A stretch of 34,882 nt of DNA from Hyphomicrobiales bacterium (GCA_013911885.1 JACESI010000015.1:1-34882); one strand, 5' to 3'; positions 7,477-15,672 are shown, counted from the stretch's first letter. Notes: generated from the letters alone by a model not told the origin. Translations and numbers: made by a program.

Positions 7477-10400
7477 ATGACAGAGAGAATCCCGCGTATC
7501 CGGCGCACCTACAACAAGTGGGTGGCCAACCAGACACTTGAAGATTATGCGCTCCGCTTCACGGCCTACAAGGTCAGGCGGTTCACATCCTGGCGCATCG
7601 CGAACACAGCCATCGGCGCTGTGTCGTTTCTGGCGCTCGAAGCAATTGGCGGCGCGATCACACTCAATTACGGATTCACCAACGCGGCCTTCGCGATCAT
7701 CACAACGACAACGATCATTTTCCTTGCCGGTTTGCCAATATGCTACAATGCGGCCAAATACGGCGTTGATATTGATCTGCTGACCCGTGGCGCGGGATTT
7801 GGTTATATCGGATCAACGATAACCTCGCTGGTCTATGCCAGCTTCACTTTCATTTTCTTTGCGATTGAAGCGGCAATTGTCGCCACTGCGCTGAAGCTCG
7901 TACTTGGCATTCCCCTGTCGCTTGGTTATGTCATCAGCGCGCTTGTCGTCATCCCGCTTGTCACGCACGGGGTGACATTCATCAGCCGCTTTCAGGCGTG
8001 GACACAGCCGATCTGGCTGGTGCTGCAAATCGCCCCATTTGCATTCATTGCCGCGCAAAGCCTTCCTTCCGTGCGAAGCTGGACTGGTTATACCGGCCTG
8101 TTCGGTGCCACAGACGGGTCTTTTTCCATTGCCCATTTCGGCGCGGCGTCCGCGGTCCTGTTCTCGCTCATTGCCCAGATTGGCGAACAGGTTGACTACC
8201 TGCGTTTTTTGCCCCGACGCCAAAAGGGCAATCATGTCAAATGGTGGATTGCCATGGTGGGTGCCGGGCCGGGATGGGTGATCGTCGGCGCGCTCAAGAT
8301 TTTCGCAGGCTCTTTCCTCGCCTTTTATGCCTTCCAGATGGGTGTGGAATTCTCCGAAGCTTCCGATCCGGTGCACATGTACCTGACCGTTTTTGCCCAG
8401 ATGGTTGCCTCACCAGAGTTGGCTCTCGGGTTGACGGGCATTTTCGTCGTCATCTGCCAGTTCAAGATCAATGTGACCAATTCCTACGCCGGCTCAATTG
8501 CATGGTCCAACTTCTTTTCACGGCTGACCCACAGCCATCCGGGACGCGTGGTCTGGCTGGTATTCAACGTCCTGATCAGCCTGCTGTTGATGGAATTCGG
8601 CATCTACAAGGCTTTTGACCACATCCTTGGTCTCTATTCGATCATGGCAGTGGCGTGGCTGGCCGCGATTGTTTCCGATCTCGTGATCAACAAGCCGCTG
8701 GGGCTTTCGCCGCGCCATATCGAGTTCAAGCGCGCCCATCTCTATGACATCAACCCGGTGGGGTTTGGAGCGATGTGCGCGGCAGTTGCCGCTGCGCTAC
8801 TGGCCTATTTCGGCGTGTTTGGCGAGACGCTTTCCACGCTGTACTCTTACGTCGCGCTCGTCGTCGCCTTCGGCCTCGTGCCTGTCATCGCCTATGCCAC
8901 AGGCGGGCGCTACTACATCGCACGCAAACCTTTTGAAGACTGGGGGGATCGCGAAGCGGTTGAATGCTGCATCTGCGAATATGAATTTGATCCTGAAGAC
9001 ATGGCCAAATGCCCGGTGTATTCGGGGTCAATCTGTTCGCTCTGCTGCTCGCTGGACGCGCGCTGCGGTGACAACTGCAAGACCGATTCAACGCTTGGTG
9101 CGCAAGTGCGTGTCTTCTCCGGGCATTACCTGCCAAGCGCCGTTGCGGCCTGGGTAAACACAAGTCTGGCGCGCTATGTCGGTTTGATGATCATCGTTGT
9201 TTCGGTGATCGGCATGGTTTTCGCACTCATCCACGTTCAAAGCACCATCGACACCTCCATCCCTAGTGACGCCATCGCGCTGACCCTGACAAAACTATTT
9301 GCAATCGTTGTCGTGATTGCAGGCATTGTGGTCTGGCTGTTTGTGCTTACCCAGGACAGCCGCAGCTTTGCTGAAGAAGAGGCGCGGCGGCACACCCAGC
9401 TTCTGATGACAGAGATCGATGCGCACAATGAAACCGATCGCCTTCTGCAACTGGCAAAGGAAGCGGCGGAAGCTGCAAATGTCGCCAAAAGCAAATACAT
9501 GGTTGGGCTCAGTCACGAGCTTCGCACACCGCTCAATGCAATCCTGGGTTACGCCCAACTGCTGGAGCGCGACAAGGATGGCCCAAACCATGTCCGCAAC
9601 GCCGCCCGGACCATCAAGCGCAGCGGTGAACACCTGGCTGGCATGATTGAAGGCTTGCTGGACATTTCCAAGATTGAAGCGGGCAAACTCGAACTCTACC
9701 GCCAGAAAACGGCGTTGAAACCGTTTCTCGACCAAATCGTCGACATGTTCCGGCTGCAGGCCAAGAAAAAGGGCATCCGGTTTGATTTTGAAACAAGTTC
9801 TGCCCTGCCGAATTATGTGTTCACCGACGAAAAACGCCTGCGGCAAGTCCTGATCAATCTGCTGTCCAACGCAATCAAGTTCACTCGCGAAGGCCGGGTG
9901 GGATTCTCCGTTGGCTACCGCAATGAAGTTGCAACGTTCACCATTGAAGACACCGGCATCGGGATCAAGGCGGAAGACCTTGAACGCGTGTTCCGGCCGT
10001 TTGAACGTGCGGAAAACTCACCAGGCTTCGACCAGGAGTCCGGCACGGGGCTGGGCCTCACCATCACAAGGCTGCTTGTTGACATCATGGGCGGCGAGTT
10101 GTCCGTCCAGAGCGTGCCGGGCACCGGCACGCGGTTCACGACCCGGCTGATGTTGTCGTCGACCGAACATGGTGACGAACAACCGGTCAAGACCCGGGCG
10201 GTCAGCAACTACCGTGGTCCGCGCAGAACCGTCCTTCTGGCAGATGACAACCAGTCCCACAGACGCCTGATCGAGGATTTTCTGCGTCCACTCGGCTTCC
10301 GCGTGAACAGCACCGAAAACGGTCATGCATGCTTGTCCGCGCTGGCCCTGCACCGGCCAGACATCGTCATGCTGGACATTTCCATGCCGGACATGTCGGG

Positions 10401-10851
10401 CTGGGAAGTGGCGCGCCGCATCCGTGCCCGCCATGGGTCGAGCCTGCCCATCCTCATGGTGTCAGCTGACGCAGGCGCTGAGCGCAATCTTCCTGGCAAC
10501 ACTGGGCTGCATGACGGATACCTGACCAAGCCGTTCGCACTTGAGACAATGCTGGACCATGTCGGCTCGCTGCTTGCACTCCAATGGATGAGCCCCCGAC
10601 CAGAGGAAAAACCGGACAACAGCGATATCGTGTTTTCTGGTACCGAGTTGCCCACCCTGCGCAGCCTTGGCCAACTGTATACGCTTGGGGAAGCTGATCT
10701 TGTGCGATCAGCAAATGCTGTCCTGTCGGAAATCGAAGTGTCGGAACCGGGTAGCGCCCGTTTCTGCGAGCATCTCAGACAACTTCTGGCTGGACACAAA
10801 ATGCCTGAATACCTTGCGGCAATTGAAAAGGCGCAGAACCATGCAGCCTGA
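7477..10851 (+). CDS. Hybrid histidine kinase with NCS1 transporter-like sensor domain
   Basis: A 1124-residue inner-membrane sensor. Residues about 15-480 form a multi-span domain that reads like an NCS1 nucleobase/allantoin permease, including a region resembling ALEAIGGAITLNYGFTNA. Residues about 497-535 hold roughly ten cysteines in a compact, zinc-finger-like module (ECCICEYEFDPEDM at its start). Two more membrane spans follow near 565 and 610. The kinase core has the H-box SHELRTPLNAILGY with phospho-His 680, the N-box LINLLSNAIKF, DTGIGI and GTGLGLT. A receiver domain follows with phospho-Asp 967 (MLDISMPDMSG) and its Lys in LTKPF near 1018. The last 85 residues are helical and unassigned. 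Its stop overlaps the response-regulator start by 11 bp. It faces the urt-fmd operon, so it probably senses or gauges flux of a nitrogen compound; ligand binding is inferred. Confidence 0.92.
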   Translation: MTERIPRIRRTYNKWVANQTLEDYALRFTAYKVRRFTSWRIANTAIGAVSFLALEAIGGAITLNYGFTNAAFAIITTTTIIFLAGLPICYNAAKYGVDIDLLTRGAGFGYIGSTITSLVYASFTFIFFAIEAAIVATALKLVLGIPLSLGYVISALVVIPLVTHGVTFISRFQAWTQPIWLVLQIAPFAFIAAQSLPSVRSWTGYTGLFGATDGSFSIAHFGAASAVLFSLIAQIGEQVDYLRFLPRRQKGNHVKWWIAMVGAGPGWVIVGALKIFAGSFLAFYAFQMGVEFSEASDPVHMYLTVFAQMVASPELALGLTGIFVVICQFKINVTNSYAGSIAWSNFFSRLTHSHPGRVVWLVFNVLISLLLMEFGIYKAFDHILGLYSIMAVAWLAAIVSDLVINKPLGLSPRHIEFKRAHLYDINPVGFGAMCAAVAAALLAYFGVFGETLSTLYSYVALVVAFGLVPVIAYATGGRYYIARKPFEDWGDREAVECCICEYEFDPEDMAKCPVYSGSICSLCCSLDARCGDNCKTDSTLGAQVRVFSGHYLPSAVAAWVNTSLARYVGLMIIVVSVIGMVFALIHVQSTIDTSIPSDAIALTLTKLFAIVVVIAGIVVWLFVLTQDSRSFAEEEARRHTQLLMTEIDAHNETDRLLQLAKEAAEAANVAKSKYMVGLSHELRTPLNAILGYAQLLERDKDGPNHVRNAARTIKRSGEHLAGMIEGLLDISKIEAGKLELYRQKTALKPFLDQIVDMFRLQAKKKGIRFDFETSSALPNYVFTDEKRLRQVLINLLSNAIKFTREGRVGFSVGYRNEVATFTIEDTGIGIKAEDLERVFRPFERAENSPGFDQESGTGLGLTITRLLVDIMGGELSVQSVPGTGTRFTTRLMLSSTEHGDEQPVKTRAVSNYRGPRRTVLLADDNQSHRRLIEDFLRPLGFRVNSTENGHACLSALALHRPDIVMLDISMPDMSGWEVARRIRARHGSSLPILMVSADAGAERNLPGNTGLHDGYLTKPFALETMLDHVGSLLALQWMSPRPEEKPDNSDIVFSGTELPTLRSLGQLYTLGEADLVRSANAVLSEIEVSEPGSARFCEHLRQLLAGHKMPEYLAAIEKAQNHAA

Positions 10852-11776
10852 AAAGAGGGAACCCACTTCCGTTCTGGTGGTCGACGATTCGCCCGAGACG
10901 CTTTGCATGCTGACGGACGCTTTGGGGATGTCCGGCATGGCAGTGGCTGTGGCCAATTCCGGTCGCGAAGCTCTGCTTGCAGTTGACCGGCATCTTCCGG
11001 ACATCGTGCTGATGGATGCCATGATGCCCGGACTTGACGGATTTGAAACCTGCCAGATCCTGAAGGGGGAAAAACGGCTTGACGACATGCCGGTCATTTT
11101 CATGACAGGCCATGACGACACAGACCATGTGGTGCGGGCGCTCGCAAGCGGCGCGGTGGACTTCATTGCCAAGCCGGTCTTGCTTGATGAATTGCTGGCG
11201 CGCATCAAGGTGCATCTTGGCAATGCGCGCAAATCCCGCTCCGCCCGCCAGGCACTCGACAAGACGGGTCGCCGGATCATCGCCTGCGACGCATCCGGGG
11301 TCGTGCGATGGACTACGCCGCAAGCGGCAAAAATGATGGCGCAACAGGGATTGCGTGGCGACGCTGGCGACAGGCTGCCGTGGGAAGTGATTGACTGGCT
11401 GGGCCGGGAACCAGACCCCGACGGTGCGCCTCTGTTGACATTGACGGTGCGCGCCGCTGCAGGCTCGATCGAGTTCCGTCTGCTTGAACGCGCTGCCAAT
11501 GGCGAAATCCTGTTGCGGCTTGTCAATTGCAATCACGGCTCAGACCAGGAACGGATCGGCGAGGCTTTCAATCTGACAGCCCGTGAGGCTGACGTTCTCT
11601 TGTGGATCACCCACGGCAAATCCAACAAGGAAATTGCCGAAATCCTCGACATGTCGCCGCGCACGGTCAACAAGCATCTGGAACAGGTTTTCGACAAGCT
11701 TGGTATCGAAAACCGCACGGCAGCAGCCACCAAAGCGGTCCGGGTGTTGTGGGATGAGGATGAGCGCAATTATTAA
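10841..11776 (+). CDS. LuxR-family response regulator with extra middle domain
   Basis: A 311-residue regulator. Residues 10-125 are a receiver domain with the acidic pocket D15/D16, phospho-acceptor D59 (LMDAMMPG) and a Lys in FIAKPV near 110. Residues about 245-305 are a LuxR/NarL helix-turn-helix (LTAREADVLL, then NKEIAEILDMSPRTVNKHLE). The part in between (about 135-230) begins with GRRIIACDASGVVRW and resembles a degenerate PAS fold; it makes the protein about 100 residues longer than ordinary NarL types. The ATG lies inside the kinase stop region (11-bp overlap, AAAAGG upstream), so translation is coupled and the kinase is its likely partner. Its probable target is the divergent urt-fmd operon. 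Confidence 0.92.
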   Translation: MQPEKREPTSVLVVDDSPETLCMLTDALGMSGMAVAVANSGREALLAVDRHLPDIVLMDAMMPGLDGFETCQILKGEKRLDDMPVIFMTGHDDTDHVVRALASGAVDFIAKPVLLDELLARIKVHLGNARKSRSARQALDKTGRRIIACDASGVVRWTTPQAAKMMAQQGLRGDAGDRLPWEVIDWLGREPDPDGAPLLTLTVRAAAGSIEFRLLERAANGEILLRLVNCNHGSDQERIGEAFNLTAREADVLLWITHGKSNKEIAEILDMSPRTVNKHLEQVFDKLGIENRTAAATKAVRVLWDEDERNY

Positions 11777-12056
11777 GGACAAGCCTTTCGGCGCTTAGCC
11801 GGTGGGTATCGCTGTCAAGCGATGTTGCTGCCCACGCTGGTTGTGGATGGCGAAAGCGCCACACAGGAGGTCAGAGGGTTGTGGCTCGAGAAGGCCCTTT
11901 TGTGCAAGGAGCGTGGCATGTCAAATTGGAGCCCGACAAGCGATCGATCCGGTGAATCTATTGCCCGGCGGAGCGCAACTGCCTCCTTTGCAAGCGATAC
12001 AAGTCCACTCCACGCCTGTATCGACACATGCCGTGGATTGGTCTAGCTTTCAGACC
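11777..12056. other. Unassigned gap after the response regulator
   Basis: About 280 bases with only short open frames, none recognisable. The start of accessory, rearranged DNA is probably here, since the next identifiable items are a truncated enzyme and an IS end. No convincing Rho-independent terminator for the kinase/regulator pair is visible. Confidence 0.4.
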
Positions 12057-12307
12057 ATGGGGAGATTGAGCGGCAGAACAGTTCTGGTGACGGGCGGTGC
12101 CAACGGGGCTGGCGCGGCCAGCGTGCGCTTGTTCTGCAAGGAAGGCGCACGCGTAGCTGTGGTCGATCGCGATGATGAAAGCGGCAGTGCGCTGGCGAAA
12201 GATCTCAAGGACGCAGGGAAATATCTCAAGGACGCAGGGCATGAGATCGTGTTCGCACACGGTGACGTCTCGCTGGAAGCGGACGCGAACCGCGCTTTCC
12301 ACCAGAC
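12057..12307 (+). pseudogene. N-terminal fragment of a short-chain dehydrogenase (SDR)
   Basis: About 84 codons from an ATG encode the start of a Rossmann-fold oxidoreductase: GRTVLVTGGANGAGAASVRLF (the TGxxxGxG nucleotide-binding motif, here TGGANGAG), then VAVVDRD at the second strand and HGDVS at the third. The protein should continue with an NNAG motif and a YxxxK catalytic pair, but after HQTV the sequence becomes an insertion-sequence end. A 21-bp in-frame tandem duplication (positions 12204-12245, LKDAGKY repeated as LKDAGHE) is also present, suggesting relaxed selection. The missing C-terminal part is not found on the other side of the insertion. Confidence 0.8.
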
Positions 12308-12835
12308 TGTCCGTCTTCAAATGATTTGGAACAGGCGGCCTGATTTTGGAGCGGAGAGGTCGGGCTCATCGGTTTCAGGTTATGCTGCTTGACGTTGGTG
12401 GTTCAAGCGGCGGTTTTGGATGGTCTGCTGTTTGATGCGCCTCCTTTCAGCCAGGATTGTTTCGCCGCGCCCGAAGTAGACATCAGCCGGGGTCAGGTTG
12501 CCGATGCTCTCGTGATAGCGATGGTTGTTGTAGTGGTCGATGAAGGCGGCGATTTGGGCTTCAAGGTCGCCGGGAAGATAATAGTTTTCGAGTAGGACGC
12601 GGTTTTTCATAGTCTGATGCCACCGCTCGATTTTACCTTGGGTTTGAGGGTGGAATGGTGCGCCGCGGACGTGCTTCATGTTTTGCTTTTGCATCCAAGC
12701 CGCTAAATCCCCGGAGATGTAACAGGAACCATTGTCACTGAGCAGACGTGGTTTGTGGCGAACAACAGCCTGGTCGCAACCTGATGCGGTTAGAGCCATT
12801 TGGATCGTGTCTGTCACATCTTCGGTTCGATACTA
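12308..12835 (-). mobile_element. Remnant of an IS3-family insertion sequence
   Basis: One end is preserved: beginning at about 12,308 with TGTCCGTCTTC, it interrupts the dehydrogenase fragment about 70 bases beyond the transposase stop, as expected for an IS3-type right end. The other end is missing; the element stops inside the transposase near 12,830, where the sequence changes abruptly. The element cannot move by itself. No matching inverted repeat was found on the right. Confidence 0.72.
12380..12830 (-). pseudogene. IS3-family transposase (OrfB), C-terminal half
   Basis: About 145-150 codons of an rve-type (DDE) integrase core. Visible are LLSDNGSCY (second Asp of the DDE triad), HVRGAPFHPQTQGKIERWHQ (catalytic Glu), LENYYLPGDLEAQI and YHESIGNLTPADVYFG, a hallmark stretch of this IS3 group. 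The frame begins with TED before a GTG and is blocked further upstream by a TAG; the first catalytic Asp and the whole N-terminal half are lost, as is the companion OrfA. It is inactive. Confidence 0.85.
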
Positions 12836-12972
12836 GAAAACATGAGCCGCGGCGCTTTTCGCGCGGCTCCTGATTCCATGGCGTTGATACGCTCCTGAAG
12901 CCGCTTGTGTTCAGCCTGCTGGCGCCTGATGGCCTCTTCGCCTTATCGACGCCACACGCCGACTCACGAAGC
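12836..12972 (-). other. Coiled-coil-like coding remnant of unknown origin
   Basis: On the minus strand a stop-bounded stretch of about 35 codons reads EEAIRRQQAEHKRLQER and continues with INAMESGAARK, which looks like part of a charged helix from a larger protein. It has stops on both sides and no start signal of its own. It lies between the broken transposase and the MerR gene, so it is probably another fragment from the rearrangement that brought in the metal module. I do not recognise the parent protein. Confidence 0.35.
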
Positions 12973-13365
12973 CTATCCACCCCTATTCTGGATCGCCGCA
13001 ACCACGGGGCAGATTGGGCCACGTCCGGCCCGGCATTCCTCGACGGCGGTCGCGAGCACCGACTCAAGCGCGCGCAGGTCACACATCCGCGCACGTACTT
13101 CGGCAAGCTGGCGTTCAGCGATCGCGCGGGCCGTTTCGTTTCCCGACCGCGGCGTATCGAGCGCCAGAAAGGCTTTGATATCGCTCAGCGGAAATCCCAT
13201 CAGGCGAGCACGCCGGACAAAGGAGAGGCGCTCGACATCCGTTCGATCATACACCCGGCGGCCATTTTCCGCTCTCTCGGGCGTCGGCACGAGCCCAACG
13301 GTTTCATAATACCGGATGGTCTCGATTTTCACGCCGGTTGCCGCGCTCAATTCGCCTACTCGCAT
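12973..13365 (-). CDS. MerR-family metal-responsive regulator
   Basis: A 130-residue regulator. Residues 1-70 are the MerR winged helix (MRVGELSAATGVKIETIRYYE, with ENGRRVYD in the wing), followed by a dimerisation helix. The C-terminal loop has C111 and C119 in a CX7C arrangement (ECRAGRGPICP), as in CueR and ZntR. The residue that in CueR is Ser77, and in divalent-metal sensors is Cys, appears to be Asn76 here. A third Cys, C95, lies in the dimer helix. The start at 13365 is the canonical MRVGEL start; the upstream open frame has no family match. It is divergent from the HMA-barrel-NHL operon, and its likely operator sits in the gap. The metal cannot be fixed from sequence; Cu(I), Hg(II) or another soft metal are candidates. 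Confidence 0.88.
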   Translation of the reverse strand: MRVGELSAATGVKIETIRYYETVGLVPTPERAENGRRVYDRTDVERLSFVRRARLMGFPLSDIKAFLALDTPRSGNETARAIAERQLAEVRARMCDLRALESVLATAVEECRAGRGPICPVVAAIQNRGG

Positions 13366-13384
13366 TTTTGTGATCCTTGCCCTA

Positions 13385-13415
13385 TTGATCCCGTAGTGGC
13401 TACAGGATGTAACAC
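13385..13415 (+). promoter_or_regulatory. MerR-type operator/promoter with 19-bp spacer
   Basis: TTGATC (13385-13390), 19 bases, then TAACAC (13410-13415) form an over-long-spaced promoter of the kind that MerR proteins twist into activity. Within the spacer is the dyad CCCGTAG-TGG-CTACAGG (13390-13406), matching on 6 of 7 paired positions. Its layout parallels the classic mer promoter, which has TTGACT, a 19-bp spacer and TAAGGT. It points to the HMA gene, 52 bases downstream, and is next to the divergent merR-like gene, which it probably also represses. Confidence 0.8.
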
Positions 13416-13466
13416 AAAGCTGTCTCCGACAAAATGTCAAAATCACAACGTAGAAAGCATTGCACC

Positions 13467-13799
13467 ATGATGAAAACAATTCGCGGCAGTCGTATGATAA
13501 TCCTCAGTGGCCTCGCCGCAATGTTCGTCGTTTCGGGCCAAGCCTCCGCCGAAACCTACCGGCTCGGTATCGACGGGCTTGCCTGTCCCCTCTGCACCTT
13601 CGGGATTGAGAAGCAACTCAAAAAGGTCAAGGGCGTTACGGCAGTCAAAACTGATCTCGCGAGTTCGACCGTGCTTGTCACAACCCCGGACGGACGCCCC
13701 GTTGAGCGGGCCGCGCTTGAACGCGCCGTACAGAAGGCGAGTTTCTCCATCCGCAGCTTCGAGGTCGTGAAGCATGGCAAGACGGATCAGGCGTCATGA
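13467..13799 (+). CDS. Periplasmic heavy-metal-associated (HMA, MerP-like) protein
   Basis: A 110-residue secreted metal-binding protein. Residues 1-28 are a signal peptide (hydrophobic core LSGLAAMFVVSG, cleavage after ASA). The mature part is a single HMA fold: IDGLACPLCTFGIEKQL with C40 and C43 as the metal-binding CxxC, then VKGVTAVKTDLASSTVLV and the second helix-strand. The usual Met before the first Cys is Leu. The first of two adjacent ATGs was taken; the ribosome site is weak. The stop overlaps the next gene as ATGA. It resembles MerP, but no MerT, MerC or MerA is present, so mercury is not proven. Confidence 0.87.
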   Translation: MMKTIRGSRMIILSGLAAMFVVSGQASAETYRLGIDGLACPLCTFGIEKQLKKVKGVTAVKTDLASSTVLVTTPDGRPVERAALERAVQKASFSIRSFEVVKHGKTDQAS

Positions 13800-14614
13800 T
13801 ACGCCCGGCTTGCGTGCTGATCGGGGCTGTGTCGCTCTACGCACTTCCGGTCGGAGCGGCGCCGATCACAACGGATACCGCGTTGCCAGTCGCCGCGGAA
13901 GAATTCGTCGCGCGCAGCCAGGTGATCTATTCCAATTCCTCGGGTGGTGTGGTCGATGCGCGTTCGGTGGTCTGGGAGAATGTCCTCGGCTACGGCGTGT
14001 CGGCGGACTGGGCCCTGTTCGGCGTCGTTCCGGCCGCCTTCACGAGCGTCGATCCCGGGGCAGGGCTGGCCGAAGACCTGAATGGCATTGGTGACGTGAG
14101 CCTCTTCGCGCGCTACACGGCTTACAAACTCAACGGTCAGGGATATACGTTCCGAGTGGCACCCTTCGCTGGCGTGGAATTGCCGACCGGGCGCTCCGGC
14201 ATTGGGTCGCAATCGACCGATCCGTTCGCGGGTCTCGTTGTAACCTATCTGAACAACGACTTCGAGATCGACCTGTCGGCGCGCTACCAGGTCAACACGC
14301 CGAGCGAGGGGTTGAACCGGCGCGATACGCTGAACATTGATGGATCTTTGCAATACCGCGTCCTGCCACGCAGGCTTGGGAGCGGCGTGCCGCGATTTCT
14401 CTATGCTGTTGGCGAAGTGAACTATGTCCGCACCGACGCCGGCGAAACGGCAAACGGCCCGCGTGAGACGCTGTTTCTCACGCCGGGTCTCCAGCTCGTC
14501 GCCCCGACCTATATTGTGGAAGGTGCCATACAGATTCCTGTGCACCACAGGCGCGCGCCGGGTGCCCTCGAACCGGACTTTACCGCCCGATTCGGCATCC
14601 GTACCCCGTTTTAA
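13796..14614 (+). CDS. Outer-membrane beta-barrel transporter-like protein
   Basis: A 272-residue protein with a signal peptide ending near VGAAP (residue about 22) and alternating amphipathic strands with frequent turns, ending in Phe (RFGIRTPF), as outer-membrane barrels do. The sequence style (GDVSLFARYTAY, then FRVAPFAGVELPTG, DPFAGLVVTY and LSARYQVNTPSEG) resembles the MetA/phenol-degradation-type transporter family. It overlaps the HMA gene by ATGA and precedes the NHL gene by 12 bp, so it is in the MerR-controlled operon. It may pass metal or a metal ligand across the outer membrane; this is inference. Confidence 0.72.
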   Translation: MIRPACVLIGAVSLYALPVGAAPITTDTALPVAAEEFVARSQVIYSNSSGGVVDARSVVWENVLGYGVSADWALFGVVPAAFTSVDPGAGLAEDLNGIGDVSLFARYTAYKLNGQGYTFRVAPFAGVELPTGRSGIGSQSTDPFAGLVVTYLNNDFEIDLSARYQVNTPSEGLNRRDTLNIDGSLQYRVLPRRLGSGVPRFLYAVGEVNYVRTDAGETANGPRETLFLTPGLQLVAPTYIVEGAIQIPVHHRRAPGALEPDFTARFGIRTPF

Positions 14615-14626
14615 GGACCGTTCGCC

Positions 14627-15556
14627 ATGAAACGCATGCTCCTCGCCGCTGTCGTGCTACCGGTCCTCGTCCTGGCCGGAGCTTTAGTCATGTCGGCAAC
14701 CCAGTCCCGGCGCGAGCCGCCTTACGTGAAGGTTGCCGAATGGGGCGGAGCGGGCGAGGCGCCGGGGCGGTTTCACGACCCAACCGGGATCGCGGTTGCT
14801 GGAGACCGGGTTTTCGTCGCCGACGCGCGCAATTCGCGCATCCAGGTGTTTTCAGTCGAAGGCGTGTTTCTTTACGCCTTCCCGGAGGCCGGCGATGCCA
14901 TCACACTTGGACGGCCGATGAATCTCGACATTTCCGGTAACCATCTCTTCGTAGCGGACTATGACCGCGACGAAGCCGTCGTTTTCACCCTTGACGGGGA
15001 CTTCGTGCGCGCTTTCGGGGCTTCAGGCGAGGCGGAGGGCCTGCTCGACTCCCCGTCTGGGATTGCTGCCCTTGCTGATGGCGGCGTGGTCGTCGTCGAC
15101 TTCTATGGTAGGCGGTTCCAGTCCTTCGACGCAGCAGGAAGCTTCCGCAGCGCGCTCGCCGGGGGGCGCACATTCATCTTTCCCTCGGACGTTGCAGTGC
15201 GTCCTGATGGCGGCCTCGTCTTCGCCGAAGGCTACGCCCACCGCCTTCATCTCGTGTCGCCTGAGGGCGTGATCGAGCGAAGCTTCGGCGGCTTCCATGG
15301 AGTCCGTCTGCCTGGCATGGGGTTTCCGGCCTGGTTCAAGACCGTCTCATCTATCGCGGTCGATCCACAGGGCCGGATTGCCGCCACCGACTTCTATAAC
15401 GGACGGGTTCAAGTGTTCGACGCGCGCGGGTACTTCCTTACGAACTTTGGCGAAGACGACTTCGACAAGCCATTCGGCATCGCGGCCGGGGAAGATGGCC
15501 GGCTCTATGTGGTAGACACCACCACAAGCCAGGTCTCGGTCTGGCGCCGACCTTGA
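14627..15556 (+). CDS. NHL-repeat beta-propeller protein, periplasmic
   Basis: A 309-residue protein with a hydrophobic N-terminal segment (residues about 5-24, ending GALVMSATQ) serving as signal or anchor. The rest is built of about six NHL-type blades, each of the form 'P-x-G-I-A-V, hydrophobic strand, V-A-D, N/G-R-I-Q-V-F'. Examples are DPTGIAVAGDRVFVADARNS, SPSGIAALADG and SSIAVDPQGRIAATDFYNGR. NHL propellers bind partners or ligands and are seldom enzymes; no catalytic residues stand out. It is the last gene of the HMA operon. The gap to the convergent efflux operon contains only an imperfectly terminator-like inverted repeat. Confidence 0.8.
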   Translation: MKRMLLAAVVLPVLVLAGALVMSATQSRREPPYVKVAEWGGAGEAPGRFHDPTGIAVAGDRVFVADARNSRIQVFSVEGVFLYAFPEAGDAITLGRPMNLDISGNHLFVADYDRDEAVVFTLDGDFVRAFGASGEAEGLLDSPSGIAALADGGVVVVDFYGRRFQSFDAAGSFRSALAGGRTFIFPSDVAVRPDGGLVFAEGYAHRLHLVSPEGVIERSFGGFHGVRLPGMGFPAWFKTVSSIAVDPQGRIAATDFYNGRVQVFDARGYFLTNFGEDDFDKPFGIAAGEDGRLYVVDTTTSQVSVWRRP

Positions 15557-15642
15557 CCCAACATGGACATCGGCGGCATCACACCCGCCTGGAAACTGAA
15601 AATGGCCACGTGAATTCTACGAATGTACGTCGTTAAGAATGG

Positions 15643-15672
15643 GGAATTGCCCCGAGGGACAAATTCAATTCC
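15643..15672. terminator. Weak inverted repeat between convergent operons
   Basis: GGAATTG (15643-15649) and CAATTCC (15666-15672) form a 7-bp stem with a 16-base loop in the 162-bp gap between the NHL gene and the TolC-type gene. There is no T-run, so terminator function is uncertain. Nothing else is seen in this gap. Confidence 0.3.

Noticed and set aside
12973..15556. Calling the MerR/HMA genes a mercury-resistance (mer) operon.
   Set aside because: No merA, merT or merC is present and the Cys spacing in the regulator is CX7C, as in CueR/ZntR, not the CX8C of MerR.
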